Shown: positions 28,324 to 36,723, counted from the first letter of the stretch. The stretch: DNA of 64,000 bases from Thermoactinomyces daqus (GCF_000763315.1 NZ_JPST01000006.1:86503-150502), one strand, 5' to 3'. Notes: generated by a model not told the origin, from the letters alone. Program-made: numbers and translations.

Positions 28324-28338
28324 TATTCGTAAAGAATA
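28324..28338. promoter_or_regulatory. Candidate CidR binding repeat
   Basis: TATTC-GTAAA-GAATA is a perfect 5-bp-arm inverted repeat of LysR-site style in the cidR-cidA gap. Confidence 0.45.
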
Positions 28339-28362
28339 CATCTTTTATTATAACTATGCCTT

Positions 28363-29280
28363 TTAGTTATGATTGAAACGATGATTTTTGATCAGGTTGA
28401 TTAGGGTTTGCGCCGCATAGGAGATATAGCGGTGTTTTTTGACGATGATCCCCAGGTTCCACGGGATGGCCGGATTTATGGGGATGATGCGGAGCCGTTC
28501 CGTTGGTAATTTGGCACACAGCGATTGCGGGAAAATCGCGATTCCCAGGCCGGTGGCAACCAGTTCGGCGATGAAGTCCCATTGCGAACTCTTGTAGGTG
28601 ATTTTTGGCTTGAAACCGGCTTTGGTGCATTCGTGCCAGATCCGCTCGTACAGGGCGAATTCTTCGCTGAGAAAAATAAAGGATTCGTCTTTGAGCTCGG
28701 ACAAAGAGACGACGGACTTGCCGGCAAGAGGATGCCGGCGGTGAGTAATCAGCCTCATTTCCTCGGAGACGAAAGGAATCACATCGAATTTACAGGAATC
28801 AACCGGAAGCATGGCGATGCCCACATCGAGGATTCCGCTTTCAATCCCCTGTGCCACCTTTTTCGAACCAAACTCCATCAACTCCAGCTGGATGCCGGGA
28901 TAGTGCCGGTGCAGCTTCTCGATGATCGGAGCGAAGAAGATGGTTCCGGCAATCGGCGGAAGTCCGAGGGTGACGTGCCCTTTGTTCAGGTGCATCAAAT
29001 CGTAGAGCGATTGGGCCAGATCATCAATGGAGTGGATGATTTGCTGTGCCTGTTTGCGAACGATTTCCCCGGCGTCGGTCAGTTCGATCTGTTTGGTCGA
29101 ACGATCGATCAGGGTGACTCCCAACTCATCTTCCAAACTTTTGATCATCTTGCTGATGGAGGGTTGTGACAGGTGCAGTGCCTGGGAGGCCTTGGTAAAA
29201 CTTTTGTGCTTGGCTACAGCGAGAAAATATTTTAATTGGCGTATTTCCAACGATCGATCCTCCTGGTTGTTATCGTTCAT
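28363..29280 (-). CDS. cidR: LysR-family regulator, CidR-like
   Basis: LysR-type regulator of 305 aa. The N-terminal HTH is IRQLKYFLAVAKHKSFTKASQALHLSQPSISKMI, and a periplasmic-binding-like effector domain follows (about 100-300). It is directly upstream of cidAB on the same strand, whereas in B. subtilis the homologue ywbI is divergent. CidR regulators respond to acetate or pyruvate metabolism; the effector here is inferred from context. ATG 29280 has a weak GGAGGATCG-like SD region downstream of a short gap to the divergent dehydrogenase. Confidence 0.83.
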   Translation of the reverse strand: MNDNNQEDRSLEIRQLKYFLAVAKHKSFTKASQALHLSQPSISKMIKSLEDELGVTLIDRSTKQIELTDAGEIVRKQAQQIIHSIDDLAQSLYDLMHLNKGHVTLGLPPIAGTIFFAPIIEKLHRHYPGIQLELMEFGSKKVAQGIESGILDVGIAMLPVDSCKFDVIPFVSEEMRLITHRRHPLAGKSVVSLSELKDESFIFLSEEFALYERIWHECTKAGFKPKITYKSSQWDFIAELVATGLGIAIFPQSLCAKLPTERLRIIPINPAIPWNLGIIVKKHRYISYAAQTLINLIKNHRFNHN

Positions 29281-29348
29281 GTCTTATTGAACCTATTTTA
29301 CCGATGGAAAACGGATTGCAAAAGGTTTTGGTGAGGAGCGGATGAATT

Positions 29349-30134
29349 TTGCGAAAAGAATTGGATCAGAAAACAGCAATTGTAACGGGGGCAGGCAGTG
29401 GAATTGGTTGGGCGATTGCCCGGAAATTTGCCGGGGCCGGAGCGAAAGTGGTGATTGCCGACATTAATGAAAAAGCCGCGGAAAAGGCGGCGGACAATCT
29501 CGCGGCACAAGGCTTTACAGCAGTGGCGGTTCCCTGCGATGTGACGGATGAAAGCCAGGTGGAAACGATGATCTCGCGCGCTGTCAGCCGCTTTGGCCGT
29601 CTGGATATCCTGGTCAATAACGCCGGCATTCAATTTGTTTCCAATCTGGAAGATTTCCCGACGGATAAGTTTGAACAATTGATCCGGATCATGTTAATCG
29701 GGCCGTTTATCGCCACGAAAAAAGTGTTTCCCATCATGAAGGAGCAGAAATTCGGCCGCATCATCAACATGGCCTCGATTAACGGCCTGGTGGGGTTTGC
29801 CGGAAAAGCGGCATACAACAGCGCCAAACACGGCGTGATCGGCCTTACCAAAGTGGCTGCGTTGGAGGGGGCCACGCATGGGATCACGGTAAATGCACTA
29901 TGCCCGGGTTATGTCGATACGCCGCTGGTACAAAATCAGCTTAAGGATCTGGCCAAGACAAGAAACGTTCCGTTGGACAAGGTAATGGCAGAAGTGCTGT
30001 TTCCGCTTGTTCCGCAGCAGCGCTTGCTTGACCCGGAGGAAATTGCCGATTACGCGCTCTTTTTAGCCGGCGAGCGGGCCAAAGGAGTAACTGGACAAGC
30101 AGTCGTCATCGACGGAGGCTATACGGCCCAATAA
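29349..30134 (+). CDS. 3-hydroxybutyrate dehydrogenase-like SDR
   Basis: Short-chain dehydrogenase of 261 aa. The NAD-binding motif is VTGAGSGIGWAIA at residues 12-24, then NNAGIQFVS and the catalytic Ser in NMASINGLVGFAGKAAYN, Tyr/Lys in AAYNSAKHG. GIQFVSNLEDFP, CPGYVDTPLV and the C-terminal VIDGGYTAQ fit D-3-hydroxybutyrate dehydrogenases, which interconvert 3-hydroxybutyrate and acetoacetate. Start TTG 29349 has GAGGAG about 12 nt upstream; the nearby ATG 29342 is out of frame. It is divergent from cidR. Confidence 0.82.
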   Translation: MRKELDQKTAIVTGAGSGIGWAIARKFAGAGAKVVIADINEKAAEKAADNLAAQGFTAVAVPCDVTDESQVETMISRAVSRFGRLDILVNNAGIQFVSNLEDFPTDKFEQLIRIMLIGPFIATKKVFPIMKEQKFGRIINMASINGLVGFAGKAAYNSAKHGVIGLTKVAALEGATHGITVNALCPGYVDTPLVQNQLKDLAKTRNVPLDKVMAEVLFPLVPQQRLLDPEEIADYALFLAGERAKGVTGQAVVIDGGYTAQ

Positions 30135-30179
30135 GGGCGGGAACAAAGTGCATGCCGCAAAAGAGGATGATCAAACAGA

Positions 30180-30254
30180 TCAGAAAAAATTAAAAATGTT
30201 TCCCCAAAACACGGAGAGCAGAATGGTGACAAATTGAAACAGGAGCATGAGCAT
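30180..30254 (-). CDS. Small hydrophobic peptide (24 aa), candidate
   Basis: A minus-strand ORF of 24 codons, too short for standard gene calling. It reads MLMLLFQFVTILLSV and ends WGNIFNFF: one membrane-spanning stretch and no charged residues. A perfect SD (AAAGGAGG, 30269-30262) is 7 nt before the ATG. CATATAAAT lies upstream on the same strand and resembles a -10. It sits alone between the dehydrogenase gene and the MFS terminator. Possible roles are a membrane regulatory peptide or toxin-like peptide; no homologue is recognised. Confidence 0.5.
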   Translation of the reverse strand: MLMLLFQFVTILLSVFWGNIFNFF

Positions 30255-30361
30255 TACGTTGCCTCCTTTGTGGCAGGAGTGATCCGTTTTGTTCGATTTA
30301 TATGTGGTTTATCAGACAGGGGTGTCGGGGAAACGAGGAAAGGAAGAGTATACACTTGCAG

Positions 30362-30397
30362 AAAAAGCCGGTTCCATGGGTTTGGAGCCGGCTTTTT
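30362..30397. terminator. Bidirectional terminator next to the MFS gene
   Basis: AAAAAGCCGGTTCC (30362-30375) and GGAGCCGGCTTTTT (30384-30397) form a strong stem with A and T runs on both sides. It ends the minus-strand MFS operon. Confidence 0.92.
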
Positions 30398-30408
30398 ACC
30401 ATCTATGA

Positions 30409-31575
30409 TTATTGTTGCTGCGCGGTGCTGCTTTGCCGGCCGGGGCTCGGAAGCAGAATGATGACGAACGCGATCACGGCGAGAATGAACGCGACTCCGA
30501 AGGGGAATGTCGGGCTGATGGCGTGAAGTACACCGGACAAGACCGGAGCGACGCCTGCACCGAGCCAGCGCACGAAGTTGTACACCCCGGAAGTCACACC
30601 CCGTTCATAAGGAGAAACTTCCATGGCATAACTGGTGAATAACGCGTTGTTCAGTCCCGAAGCCAAACCGGAGAGAATGACGAGAATGATTTCAACCCAG
30701 ATATTTTTGATGAAAAAGAGCAAAAGCAAGAAGACTGCAAACGCGATTAAGCTGTAACGGAGAAGAAACTTGTAAGAGTATTTTGCTTCCAATTTGTGAG
30801 CCAGTACGGCAGATCCATAAGCCAAGCACAGCCCCCATCCGAAGAAGACCAGTCCCAACTGGATCGCAGAAAGGTTCAGCACCAGCGGGGAATAGGCCAA
30901 AACGACAAAGAAACCGTAGTAATAGAGCATGGCTGAGATGCCGGCTTGCAAAAACGGACGGAAGGAAAGCAGGTGGGCCAGCTCTTTTAAGCCGGCTTTT
31001 CCGCGGCGTTCCATGTTCGACGGTTCATAAACGAAAAAAGAGACGAGCAAAAAGGCTAAAAAGATCAGGATACTGGTGGCAAAAAAGGGAAACCGCCAGC
31101 CGAAACCACCGAGAATTCCCCCGACCAGGGGACCGCCGGCCATGCCAAGTCCGATTGCGGCTTCATATAATCCGACTGCTTTGCTTACGTCGCTGGACAA
31201 TGCGATGAGCAAAGTCATGGCTGTGGCGAAAAAGAAAGAGTTCCCCAATCCCCAGCCGGCACGAAAAATGGATAATTGCGTGATGGTGCCGGAAAGGGCG
31301 CAACCCAAAGAGAAGACGGTCACAATGGCCAACCCGATGATCATCATTTTTTTGTCGCCCAGTTTTCCGGTCAAAAGCCCGGCAGGAATCATAATGAAAG
31401 CCATTGTAAAAATATATGCGGTGAAAAGCATTTCGACCTGCCAGTGACTTGCTCCAATCTGGTCGGCAATCACCGGCAACAGTGGGTCGACGACGCCAAT
31501 TCCCATAAAGGCGAGAAACGTGCCGAACACGGTGATGTTTCTCGCCCGCTTTCGTTTTTGCTCCGATAACTCCAT
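30409..31575 (-). CDS. MFS efflux transporter
   Basis: Twelve-helix-type major facilitator of 388 aa. GVVDPLLPVIADQIGAS, the loop 2-3 motif GKLGDKKMMIIG, and the motif C-like GMAGGPLVGGILGGFGWRFPF fit the drug:H+ antiporter (DHA1) group. ATG 31575 has AAAGGAAG 9 nt upstream and lies 1 nt after the MerR stop. In-frame ATGs at 31584 and 31596 lie within the merR end. Co-transcription with a MerR regulator suggests drug-induced efflux; the substrate is unknown. Confidence 0.83.
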   Translation of the reverse strand: MELSEQKRKRARNITVFGTFLAFMGIGVVDPLLPVIADQIGASHWQVEMLFTAYIFTMAFIMIPAGLLTGKLGDKKMMIIGLAIVTVFSLGCALSGTITQLSIFRAGWGLGNSFFFATAMTLLIALSSDVSKAVGLYEAAIGLGMAGGPLVGGILGGFGWRFPFFATSILIFLAFLLVSFFVYEPSNMERRGKAGLKELAHLLSFRPFLQAGISAMLYYYGFFVVLAYSPLVLNLSAIQLGLVFFGWGLCLAYGSAVLAHKLEAKYSYKFLLRYSLIAFAVFLLLLFFIKNIWVEIILVILSGLASGLNNALFTSYAMEVSPYERGVTSGVYNFVRWLGAGVAPVLSGVLHAISPTFPFGVAFILAVIAFVIILLPSPGRQSSTAQQQ

Positions 31576-31576
31576 A

Positions 31577-31996
31577 TCACTCATCTTCCTTTGCAAATTG
31601 ATTTAATTGGACTTTGATTTTTTGCTGCAACTCAGTGAGTTCCTGAGTGAACTTTTGCATGCGCTCGATTTTGGCGTGGAGCATGTGGATTTGCCCGGAC
31701 AAATGTTTTTTGATCTCCAGCAGTTCCTCGGGGCCAAAGCTGCCATACTCCGTATGATTTTGTTCAATCATTTTCTTCAGATGGAGAAACTGCTGCAACT
31801 CCTGCAAAGAAAAACCCAAAACCTCTTTGGCGATGAGTACTCTGCGGATTTGTTCGATATCTTCATCCGTATACAGGCGGATCTTGCCATCGCTCCGTTC
31901 GGGTGGGGGGATTAACCCTATTTCCTCATAATAGCGCAAGGTGCGTTTGGTCAAACCGGTGATTTTTGCGACATCGTCAATTTTGTACCAATTCAT
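31577..31996 (-). CDS. MerR-family transcriptional regulator
   Basis: MerR regulator of 139 aa. The winged helix is WYKIDDVAKITGLTKRTLRYYEEIGLI and DGKIRLYTDEDIEQIRRV, followed by a long dimerisation helix (about 80-135) and no cysteine-rich metal site, so it is probably a drug-type sensor. ATG 31996 follows GAGGGGG. A dyad lies in its promoter. It precedes the MFS gene by one base and presumably activates both. Confidence 0.86.
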   Translation of the reverse strand: MNWYKIDDVAKITGLTKRTLRYYEEIGLIPPPERSDGKIRLYTDEDIEQIRRVLIAKEVLGFSLQELQQFLHLKKMIEQNHTEYGSFGPEELLEIKKHLSGQIHMLHAKIERMQKFTQELTELQQKIKVQLNQFAKEDE

Positions 31997-32020
31997 GTCC
32001 AGCCCCCTCAACATTCTCCT

Positions 32021-32049
32021 ACTATATCGATTTTTAACGTTCACGTCAA
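32021..32049 (-). promoter_or_regulatory. merR-MFS promoter with dyad
   Basis: Read on the minus strand: TTGACG (32049-32044), 17 nt and TATAGT (32026-32021). A dyad TTGACGT-GA-ACGTTAA (32049-32034, one mismatch) covers the -35 and part of the spacer, a plausible MerR-family site. Confidence 0.6.
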
Positions 32050-32168
32050 AGTAAACTATTTCTCAAAAATAGACTGTATTTATAGTATCAGCATAATTAA
32101 CCCGCGATTACTTCGATTTTCTAATATTTTTGTTGTCGAAAATTATCAGGTGTCCGACTGCAGCAATG

Positions 32169-32191
32169 AAAAAGACCGCATGATCGCGGTC
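32169..32191 (-). terminator. Hairpin downstream of the 32.3-kb membrane gene
   Basis: GACCGC (32174-32179) and GCGGTC (32186-32191) form a stem followed on the minus strand by TTTTTC. It lies about 130 nt past the stop. The rest of the 32050-32319 gap shows no gene. Confidence 0.65.
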
Positions 32192-32319
32192 AAAATAATG
32201 CTTTTGGCAAAGTTGGCGGTTGTCACCGAGCCCTTTCGCTTATTGTGAATTGGCCGGTCAAAGGGACACCGTCTCTCCCGAGTATCCCGACACTTTCATC
32301 TCCGGGCCGGTTTTTTGGG

Positions 32320-32829
32320 TCATGACCGTTTTCTGATCTTGCCTAAAGGCTTAAAATACGTGATCAAGGTCATGAGGGCCATCGCCAGAATATTGAACAG
32401 GGAAACATTGATCAGCGACAAACTTGTCGTTTGAAATTGATGATGATGAAAGGAGCCCAGACCGAAGAGGGCTGCATGTTCCAGGAGAAAAGAGAGCCAA
32501 TTATTCAAAAAAAAGATGCCGATCAGAATGATAAAAAGGGTCAAGGCAAACTTGATCACAACCCAATAGTGTTTGAACAGGCCCCATTGCGTCCAGACTG
32601 ACAGCAGAATGCCGGAGATGAAGGCCACCAGAGCCGGATAGCGAATCAGTGTGGCATCGATGAGATGCATGTTGGCCAGCGTATAATAAAGCTGTTCTCC
32701 GTCTTCCGCCTTCTGCATGTACAGTCCCAGCAAAAGCATGCAGATCGCCCCGCCGAACCAGGCTATGACGGAAAGGACATGGATCGTGACCAGTAAGTTC
32801 TTTTTCCGCAGATTAAGTCGATAAGCCAT
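32320..32829 (-). CDS. Small integral membrane protein (DUF2269-like)
   Basis: Membrane protein of 169 aa with four predicted helices. An early histidine-containing helix reads VTIHVLSVIAWFGGAICMLLLG, followed by YPALVAFISGILLSVWTQWG and a helix with IKFALTLFIILIGIFFL. The arrangement resembles DUF2269 and CopD-like four-helix proteins, but I am not certain of the family. Start ATG 32829 has GGAGG 9 nt upstream. It stands alone between the MerR unit and the GntR-type regulator. Function is unknown. Confidence 0.6.
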   Translation of the reverse strand: MAYRLNLRKKNLLVTIHVLSVIAWFGGAICMLLLGLYMQKAEDGEQLYYTLANMHLIDATLIRYPALVAFISGILLSVWTQWGLFKHYWVVIKFALTLFIILIGIFFLNNWLSFLLEHAALFGLGSFHHHQFQTTSLSLINVSLFNILAMALMTLITYFKPLGKIRKRS

Positions 32830-32941
32830 GATTGAATCCTCCGTTTTTTGTACTTCTGATTTCCGTAACAAGGTTCTGCAATCCATCATAAAGGAACGGG
32901 AACCCTGCTGGAACCTGCCAAAGTAGGATTCAATCTCAGAC

Positions 32942-34339
32942 CTAAGACTTACTTTTTACCCGGATCATCCGCTGCAGCGTCTGTGCAAACGAAGCGGCCG
33001 ACTCCAGCCCGGCCCAAAACAGTTTCATCTCCGTTTCCAGCTCTTCCATCACACCGGCATCCGGAAAGAGTTCATGCAGGAAGTAGCTGTTTTCCACCTG
33101 ACGGTTGGTGATATTGATCGATTCCAGAAACGGACGGTCCCAGACCTGTTCGTTTACATGTTTCAACACGGACAGAAAATGGGCAGTGCGGCTCATCTTC
33201 TCCTGTACATCGGACCGGAGTGCAGTCGAGATGAACTCTTTTGCCAGGTCGGCCGATTTGCAGGCGGTGGGGACGATCAACATGTTGGCCAAAAGCAGAG
33301 TCGCCTGATTGTCACCGAAAGGCAAAGGAGCCACTTGCGGTTCAAAATCCATTTGTTCGCTGCGCCAGCCGGCCATCTCCAGGGTGGTGGTCAAAACCAT
33401 CGCCGTTTTTCCGCGCACAAACGCATCTGAGTTGGGATGGTGTGTTTCCGTCTGATGAATGGTCGCCACCCGGTCGCGATACAACAAGTCGTGCAGAAAG
33501 TCGAAGGTTTCGACCAGACGCTCTGGATGCTCCGCCGGGTTTGTCGGGCTGATTCCTTTTTGCAGGGCGAACACCGGCCAGCGGCTGAACGAGGAAGAGA
33601 GGGAAATTCCGTATAAATCGATAATTCCGTCACCATTGGTGTCCCGTGTCATTTTTTTTGCCGCATTTACAAATTCGGATTGTGTCCAGGCGGATGCCGG
33701 TTCGGGTACTCCGTAGCGTCTGAACAATTCCGGGTTGTATGCCAAATAGACGGTCGAAAAGGTGACCGGGGCGGCTTTGATCTCTTTTTGACGGCGAAAC
33801 GCCTGAATCACTTTGGGATACATGGCCGGTATTCGATTGGCCAGGAGAGGCTCCAGATCAGCGAAGGAATCTAGATTGTCCATCTCGGCGAACTGCCGGT
33901 CGGAAACGAAAACGAGGTCGGGGTCAAGCCCCATTTCCCTGCTTGTCCGCAACGATTCCCAGAAATAAAAGGAAGGCAGGCTGAGCACTTTCACATCAAC
34001 ATGAGGATGTTCCTGCAAAAAACGTTCGATAATGACCGGCAACCCGTTATCGACAAAAAAAGAGGGGGAAGGAGCCAAAATACGAAGAATTCTCCGCTGT
34101 TTTTCCGTAATTTCCAGATCAGGGGAGACCATGGTTCCCTGGCCGGGTTTTTTGACAATCAGTCCTTCTTTCAGCAGTTCATCGAGCGATTTCCGTACCG
34201 AAGTACGGCTTAATCCATAAAATTTGCACAATTCATTTTCGGAGAGCAGAAATTCACCGGGTTTGATGTATCCGGACAAAATTTGTTCCCGCAAAATGTT
34301 TGCGAGTTTCAGGTAACGAAATTCTTTTTCTCTGCGCAT
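32942..34339 (-). CDS. GntR HTH fused to an ABC solute-binding-protein domain; island regulator
   Basis: Chimeric regulator of 465 aa. Residues 1-72 are a GntR winged helix (YLKLANILREQILSGYIKPG, SENELCKFYGLSRTSVRKSL, GLIVKKPGQGTMV). Residues about 85-440 look like a family 1 extracellular solute-binding protein: DPDLVFVSDRQFAEMD, VYLAYNPELFRRYGVPEPASAW, FVRGKTAMVLTTTLEMAG. No signal peptide or membrane segment precedes the binding domain, so it should sense a cytoplasmic sugar. It is divergent from the sugar-degradation island, and a 32-bp palindrome overlaps its own promoter, so it is the likely island regulator. Confidence 0.85.
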   Translation of the reverse strand: MRREKEFRYLKLANILREQILSGYIKPGEFLLSENELCKFYGLSRTSVRKSLDELLKEGLIVKKPGQGTMVSPDLEITEKQRRILRILAPSPSFFVDNGLPVIIERFLQEHPHVDVKVLSLPSFYFWESLRTSREMGLDPDLVFVSDRQFAEMDNLDSFADLEPLLANRIPAMYPKVIQAFRRQKEIKAAPVTFSTVYLAYNPELFRRYGVPEPASAWTQSEFVNAAKKMTRDTNGDGIIDLYGISLSSSFSRWPVFALQKGISPTNPAEHPERLVETFDFLHDLLYRDRVATIHQTETHHPNSDAFVRGKTAMVLTTTLEMAGWRSEQMDFEPQVAPLPFGDNQATLLLANMLIVPTACKSADLAKEFISTALRSDVQEKMSRTAHFLSVLKHVNEQVWDRPFLESINITNRQVENSYFLHELFPDAGVMEELETEMKLFWAGLESAASFAQTLQRMIRVKSKS

Positions 34340-34379
34340 GCCAATTCTTCTTTCTGAAAAAGTCTGGGTAAAAGAAATA

Positions 34380-34411
34380 ATACAGCTATGATACTGCTAT
34401 CATAGTTGTAT
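34380..34411. promoter_or_regulatory. 32-bp palindromic operator upstream of the GntR-SBP gene
   Basis: Arms ATACA-g-CTATGATA and TATCATAG-t-TGTAT are perfectly complementary around a central CTGC. It overlaps the -10 of the minus-strand promoter and fits autoregulation by the GntR-type protein. Confidence 0.75.
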
Positions 34412-34433
34412 CATTCCTGCACCTGAAATGCAA
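34405..34433 (-). promoter_or_regulatory. Candidate promoter of the GntR-SBP gene
   Basis: On the minus strand, TTGCAT (34433-34428), 17 nt and TACAAC (34410-34405), with the palindrome at 34380-34411 covering the -10 and start region. Confidence 0.5.
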
Positions 34434-34608
34434 ACAAGGTTTTGAAAATTTATCATTCTCTGCGGAAATCGATTCTCTTGTATGATGACGCTTCTTCTTT
34501 TTCCGGAGTAATTTCGACGGGGCATGAAACGGAGGGAGTTCAGGACAGTAAGCGGATCTTGCCGGGATTGATTCATTGGGAGGGGACAGATTGATCAAGA
34601 CAATTATC

Positions 34609-34671
34609 TTGACTAACATAAAAATTCATGATATTTTGAATTATATATAGATACAAGTAGCATACAAGTTT
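34609..34671 (+). promoter_or_regulatory. Promoter and operator region of the 35-kb transport operon
   Basis: TTGACT (34609-34614), 17 nt and TATTTT (34632-34637). An imperfect direct repeat with two ATACAAGT copies (34651-34658 and 34662-34669) follows. It matches 17 of 21 positions with the sequence over the promoter of the second operon at 45130-45150. Confidence 0.6.
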
Positions 34672-35020
34672 TACTGATCAGGAAGAAAATACTGTGTTAT
34701 GAACTTTGCAAGCCCTTTCATGATGTGATATTCCTGCCCAAATCCGCCCTGTTTCCAGTACGGTGCCGGTTGTTTGAAAGACGCAATACGTCGTTGTTTC
34801 ACAGAGCTAATCTCGCTGAACCAAGGCGGAAGAGTCGTGGTTTCCGACTCTGTCTTGACCCATGCAAAGGCTGGCGCTTCATCCTTTCAGTCTCCGGGGC
34901 CGGCGATGTTGTTGCCATGGAAACACTGTTTGTTGCTTCGGGGGGATTCCTCTCATGTTTGTTCTGATCTTCTGTCGTTACCAGGTTGCAAGATAAAATT
35001 TACGGACAGGGGAGAGCAGA
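34672..35020 (+). other. Long 5' leader of the transport operon
   Basis: About 350 nt without a convincing ORF. A hairpin AGAGTCG (34831-34837) with CGACTCT (34845-34851) is visible. No known riboswitch signature is recognised. Confidence 0.4.
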
Positions 35021-36703
35021 ATGAGGAAAGGACTTTATTGGCTGTTTATAATGGCTGTCATTCTCGGGATGGTGGTGAACATTCGTCCGCCCTTGAAAGC
35101 AGCAGCGAAAACCCCGCCGGCCAGCAGCAATCAGCCTTTTAAATTGGCTGATTATTCCGGGTTTATACGGGAAGCCCAGCCCCGGGCCGATGGGATCCGG
35201 CACGTGGATACTCCGGCGATGATTGAAAAACTGAAAGTATTAAATGTGAATACGTATTACTACCTTCTTTGGTATCAACCGACCGATTGGGACGACTTCA
35301 AAGATGAGTTTTTGCCAGCTGCCAAAGATGCCGGCATCAACGTTGTTTTGTACCTGGTTCCCCCTTCGGAGTCGACAGGCAGCCGGAAATCGTATCCCTA
35401 TACCACCGACTATGTGGCATGGGCAAGGGCGATTGCCGAACTTTCCCTGAAGTACCCCAATCTCATCGGGTGGAGCATCGATGATTTTAACCAAAACCTG
35501 GACACTTTCACTCCTGAATATATGGCGCAAATGCGGGAAGCCTCCAAAATCATCAATCCCAACCTTTGGTTTATGCCGTCGTTTATGCCGGTGATGTATT
35601 TCCCGGCCCTGACGGAGGATTTTATGCAAACGCGGGGGGATTACATTGACGGGGTGATCATCGCTTACCGGGATGATCCGTACCGCAACACCTCCATCTG
35701 GTCGACGGAGCAGGAACAAATCGACGCGGCGTACAACGTGTTGAAACCTTATCATATGCCGCTGATCTGGATGGTCTATACTTCTTATCTGACCAGCACC
35801 CCGTCCAATCCGTCGGTAAAATATGTCCGCGAAACGGTGCAGACGGCGGCGAAAAATCTGCGGACGGGCAAGCTGGCGGGAGTGATCACGTACGAACTGG
35901 AGAAGGAGTTTGTTCAGGAACTGGCTGACCACAAAGCTTTCAACGGTGACGGGTACATGAGTTTTTTCGTGCCCGCAGCGGTTCGCACGAGCGCGGGAAA
36001 CAGCGTCTCTGCTTCGCAAATCATCCATCCGGACGGTTCCGGCAAGTATGAGCTGTCGTTTCGGACGATGGCGGAAGGCCCGAAGCTGGCCGGCTATCAT
36101 TTCAGACAAGTGCTGGTGGATGACCAGGTGGTCTGGGAGCAGGATGTGGCGCAAAACCCGGTCAACGGTCAGTGGGACAACGTGAAGCTCGATCTCACTC
36201 CTTATCTCAAAGGCAAGAAATGGGCCAAGCTGACGATTCGTCTTTATGAGAAAAACGGTGTCACCAATTACTGGGACAACGTCGGGTTCGACCGTTTTGA
36301 GCCGAATGGGTTCACGCTGGAGAACGGGGATTTTGAATGGAAAGGCGGCTGGGACATTTCCAGCAATTATCACGGGATGATCGGCGAAATCCTCATTTAC
36401 GACCCGAACCGTCGGCAGAAGGCGTTTGAGGCTGTGGAAGCGGCTTACGTTTCCAGCGCTTTGTATGATGAAGTCGCCCGTTCCAATCTCAACATCGGGA
36501 TCAGGCAGAGCCTGCTCGTCCAGGCAGACAAGGCGATTGATGCCTATTTTGCCGAGTATAACCAAACGGCGATCCTGATGCTCCACGCTTTGTCCAATGA
36601 GATACATGCTCTGGCCGGCAGACAGATTCCAAGGAAAACAGCGGAAAGCTGGATCGACAAGATCGAACGGCTGAAGCAGCTTTACCGATTGAAATTGGAA
36701 TGA
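35021..36703 (+). CDS. Secreted TIM-barrel-like protein with C-terminal beta-sandwich, putative glycosidase
   Basis: Protein of 560 aa with an N-terminal signal peptide (hydrophobic WLFIMAVILGMVVNI, cleavage possible after AAA). The central part (about 45-310) looks like a (beta/alpha)8 glycosidase-type barrel: LNVNTYYYLLWYQPTDWDDF, PNLIGWSIDDFNQNLD with two adjacent aspartates, and WFMPSFMPVMYFPAL. Residues about 330-425 look like a carbohydrate-binding sandwich ending YWDNVGFDRFEP, followed by a helical tail. I cannot name a GH family. As first gene of the sugar ABC operon it probably releases the imported oligosaccharide outside the cell. GGGGAG precedes the ATG. Confidence 0.65.
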   Translation: MRKGLYWLFIMAVILGMVVNIRPPLKAAAKTPPASSNQPFKLADYSGFIREAQPRADGIRHVDTPAMIEKLKVLNVNTYYYLLWYQPTDWDDFKDEFLPAAKDAGINVVLYLVPPSESTGSRKSYPYTTDYVAWARAIAELSLKYPNLIGWSIDDFNQNLDTFTPEYMAQMREASKIINPNLWFMPSFMPVMYFPALTEDFMQTRGDYIDGVIIAYRDDPYRNTSIWSTEQEQIDAAYNVLKPYHMPLIWMVYTSYLTSTPSNPSVKYVRETVQTAAKNLRTGKLAGVITYELEKEFVQELADHKAFNGDGYMSFFVPAAVRTSAGNSVSASQIIHPDGSGKYELSFRTMAEGPKLAGYHFRQVLVDDQVVWEQDVAQNPVNGQWDNVKLDLTPYLKGKKWAKLTIRLYEKNGVTNYWDNVGFDRFEPNGFTLENGDFEWKGGWDISSNYHGMIGEILIYDPNRRQKAFEAVEAAYVSSALYDEVARSNLNIGIRQSLLVQADKAIDAYFAEYNQTAILMLHALSNEIHALAGRQIPRKTAESWIDKIERLKQLYRLKLE

Positions 36704-36723
36704 GCGGATCAGGAGGGATGAAG

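Noticed and set aside
27871..28341. N-terminal extension of cidB to 388 aa
   Set aside because: The added part is the out-of-frame translation of cidA; ATG 27870 gives the standard CidB length.
30234..30461. 75-codon plus-strand ORF from TTG
   Set aside because: It runs through the bidirectional terminator at 30362-30397 and into the end of the MFS gene.
34725..34967. 80-codon ORF in the leader of the transport operon
   Set aside because: No SD, no recognisable protein features, and it lies within the transcribed leader.
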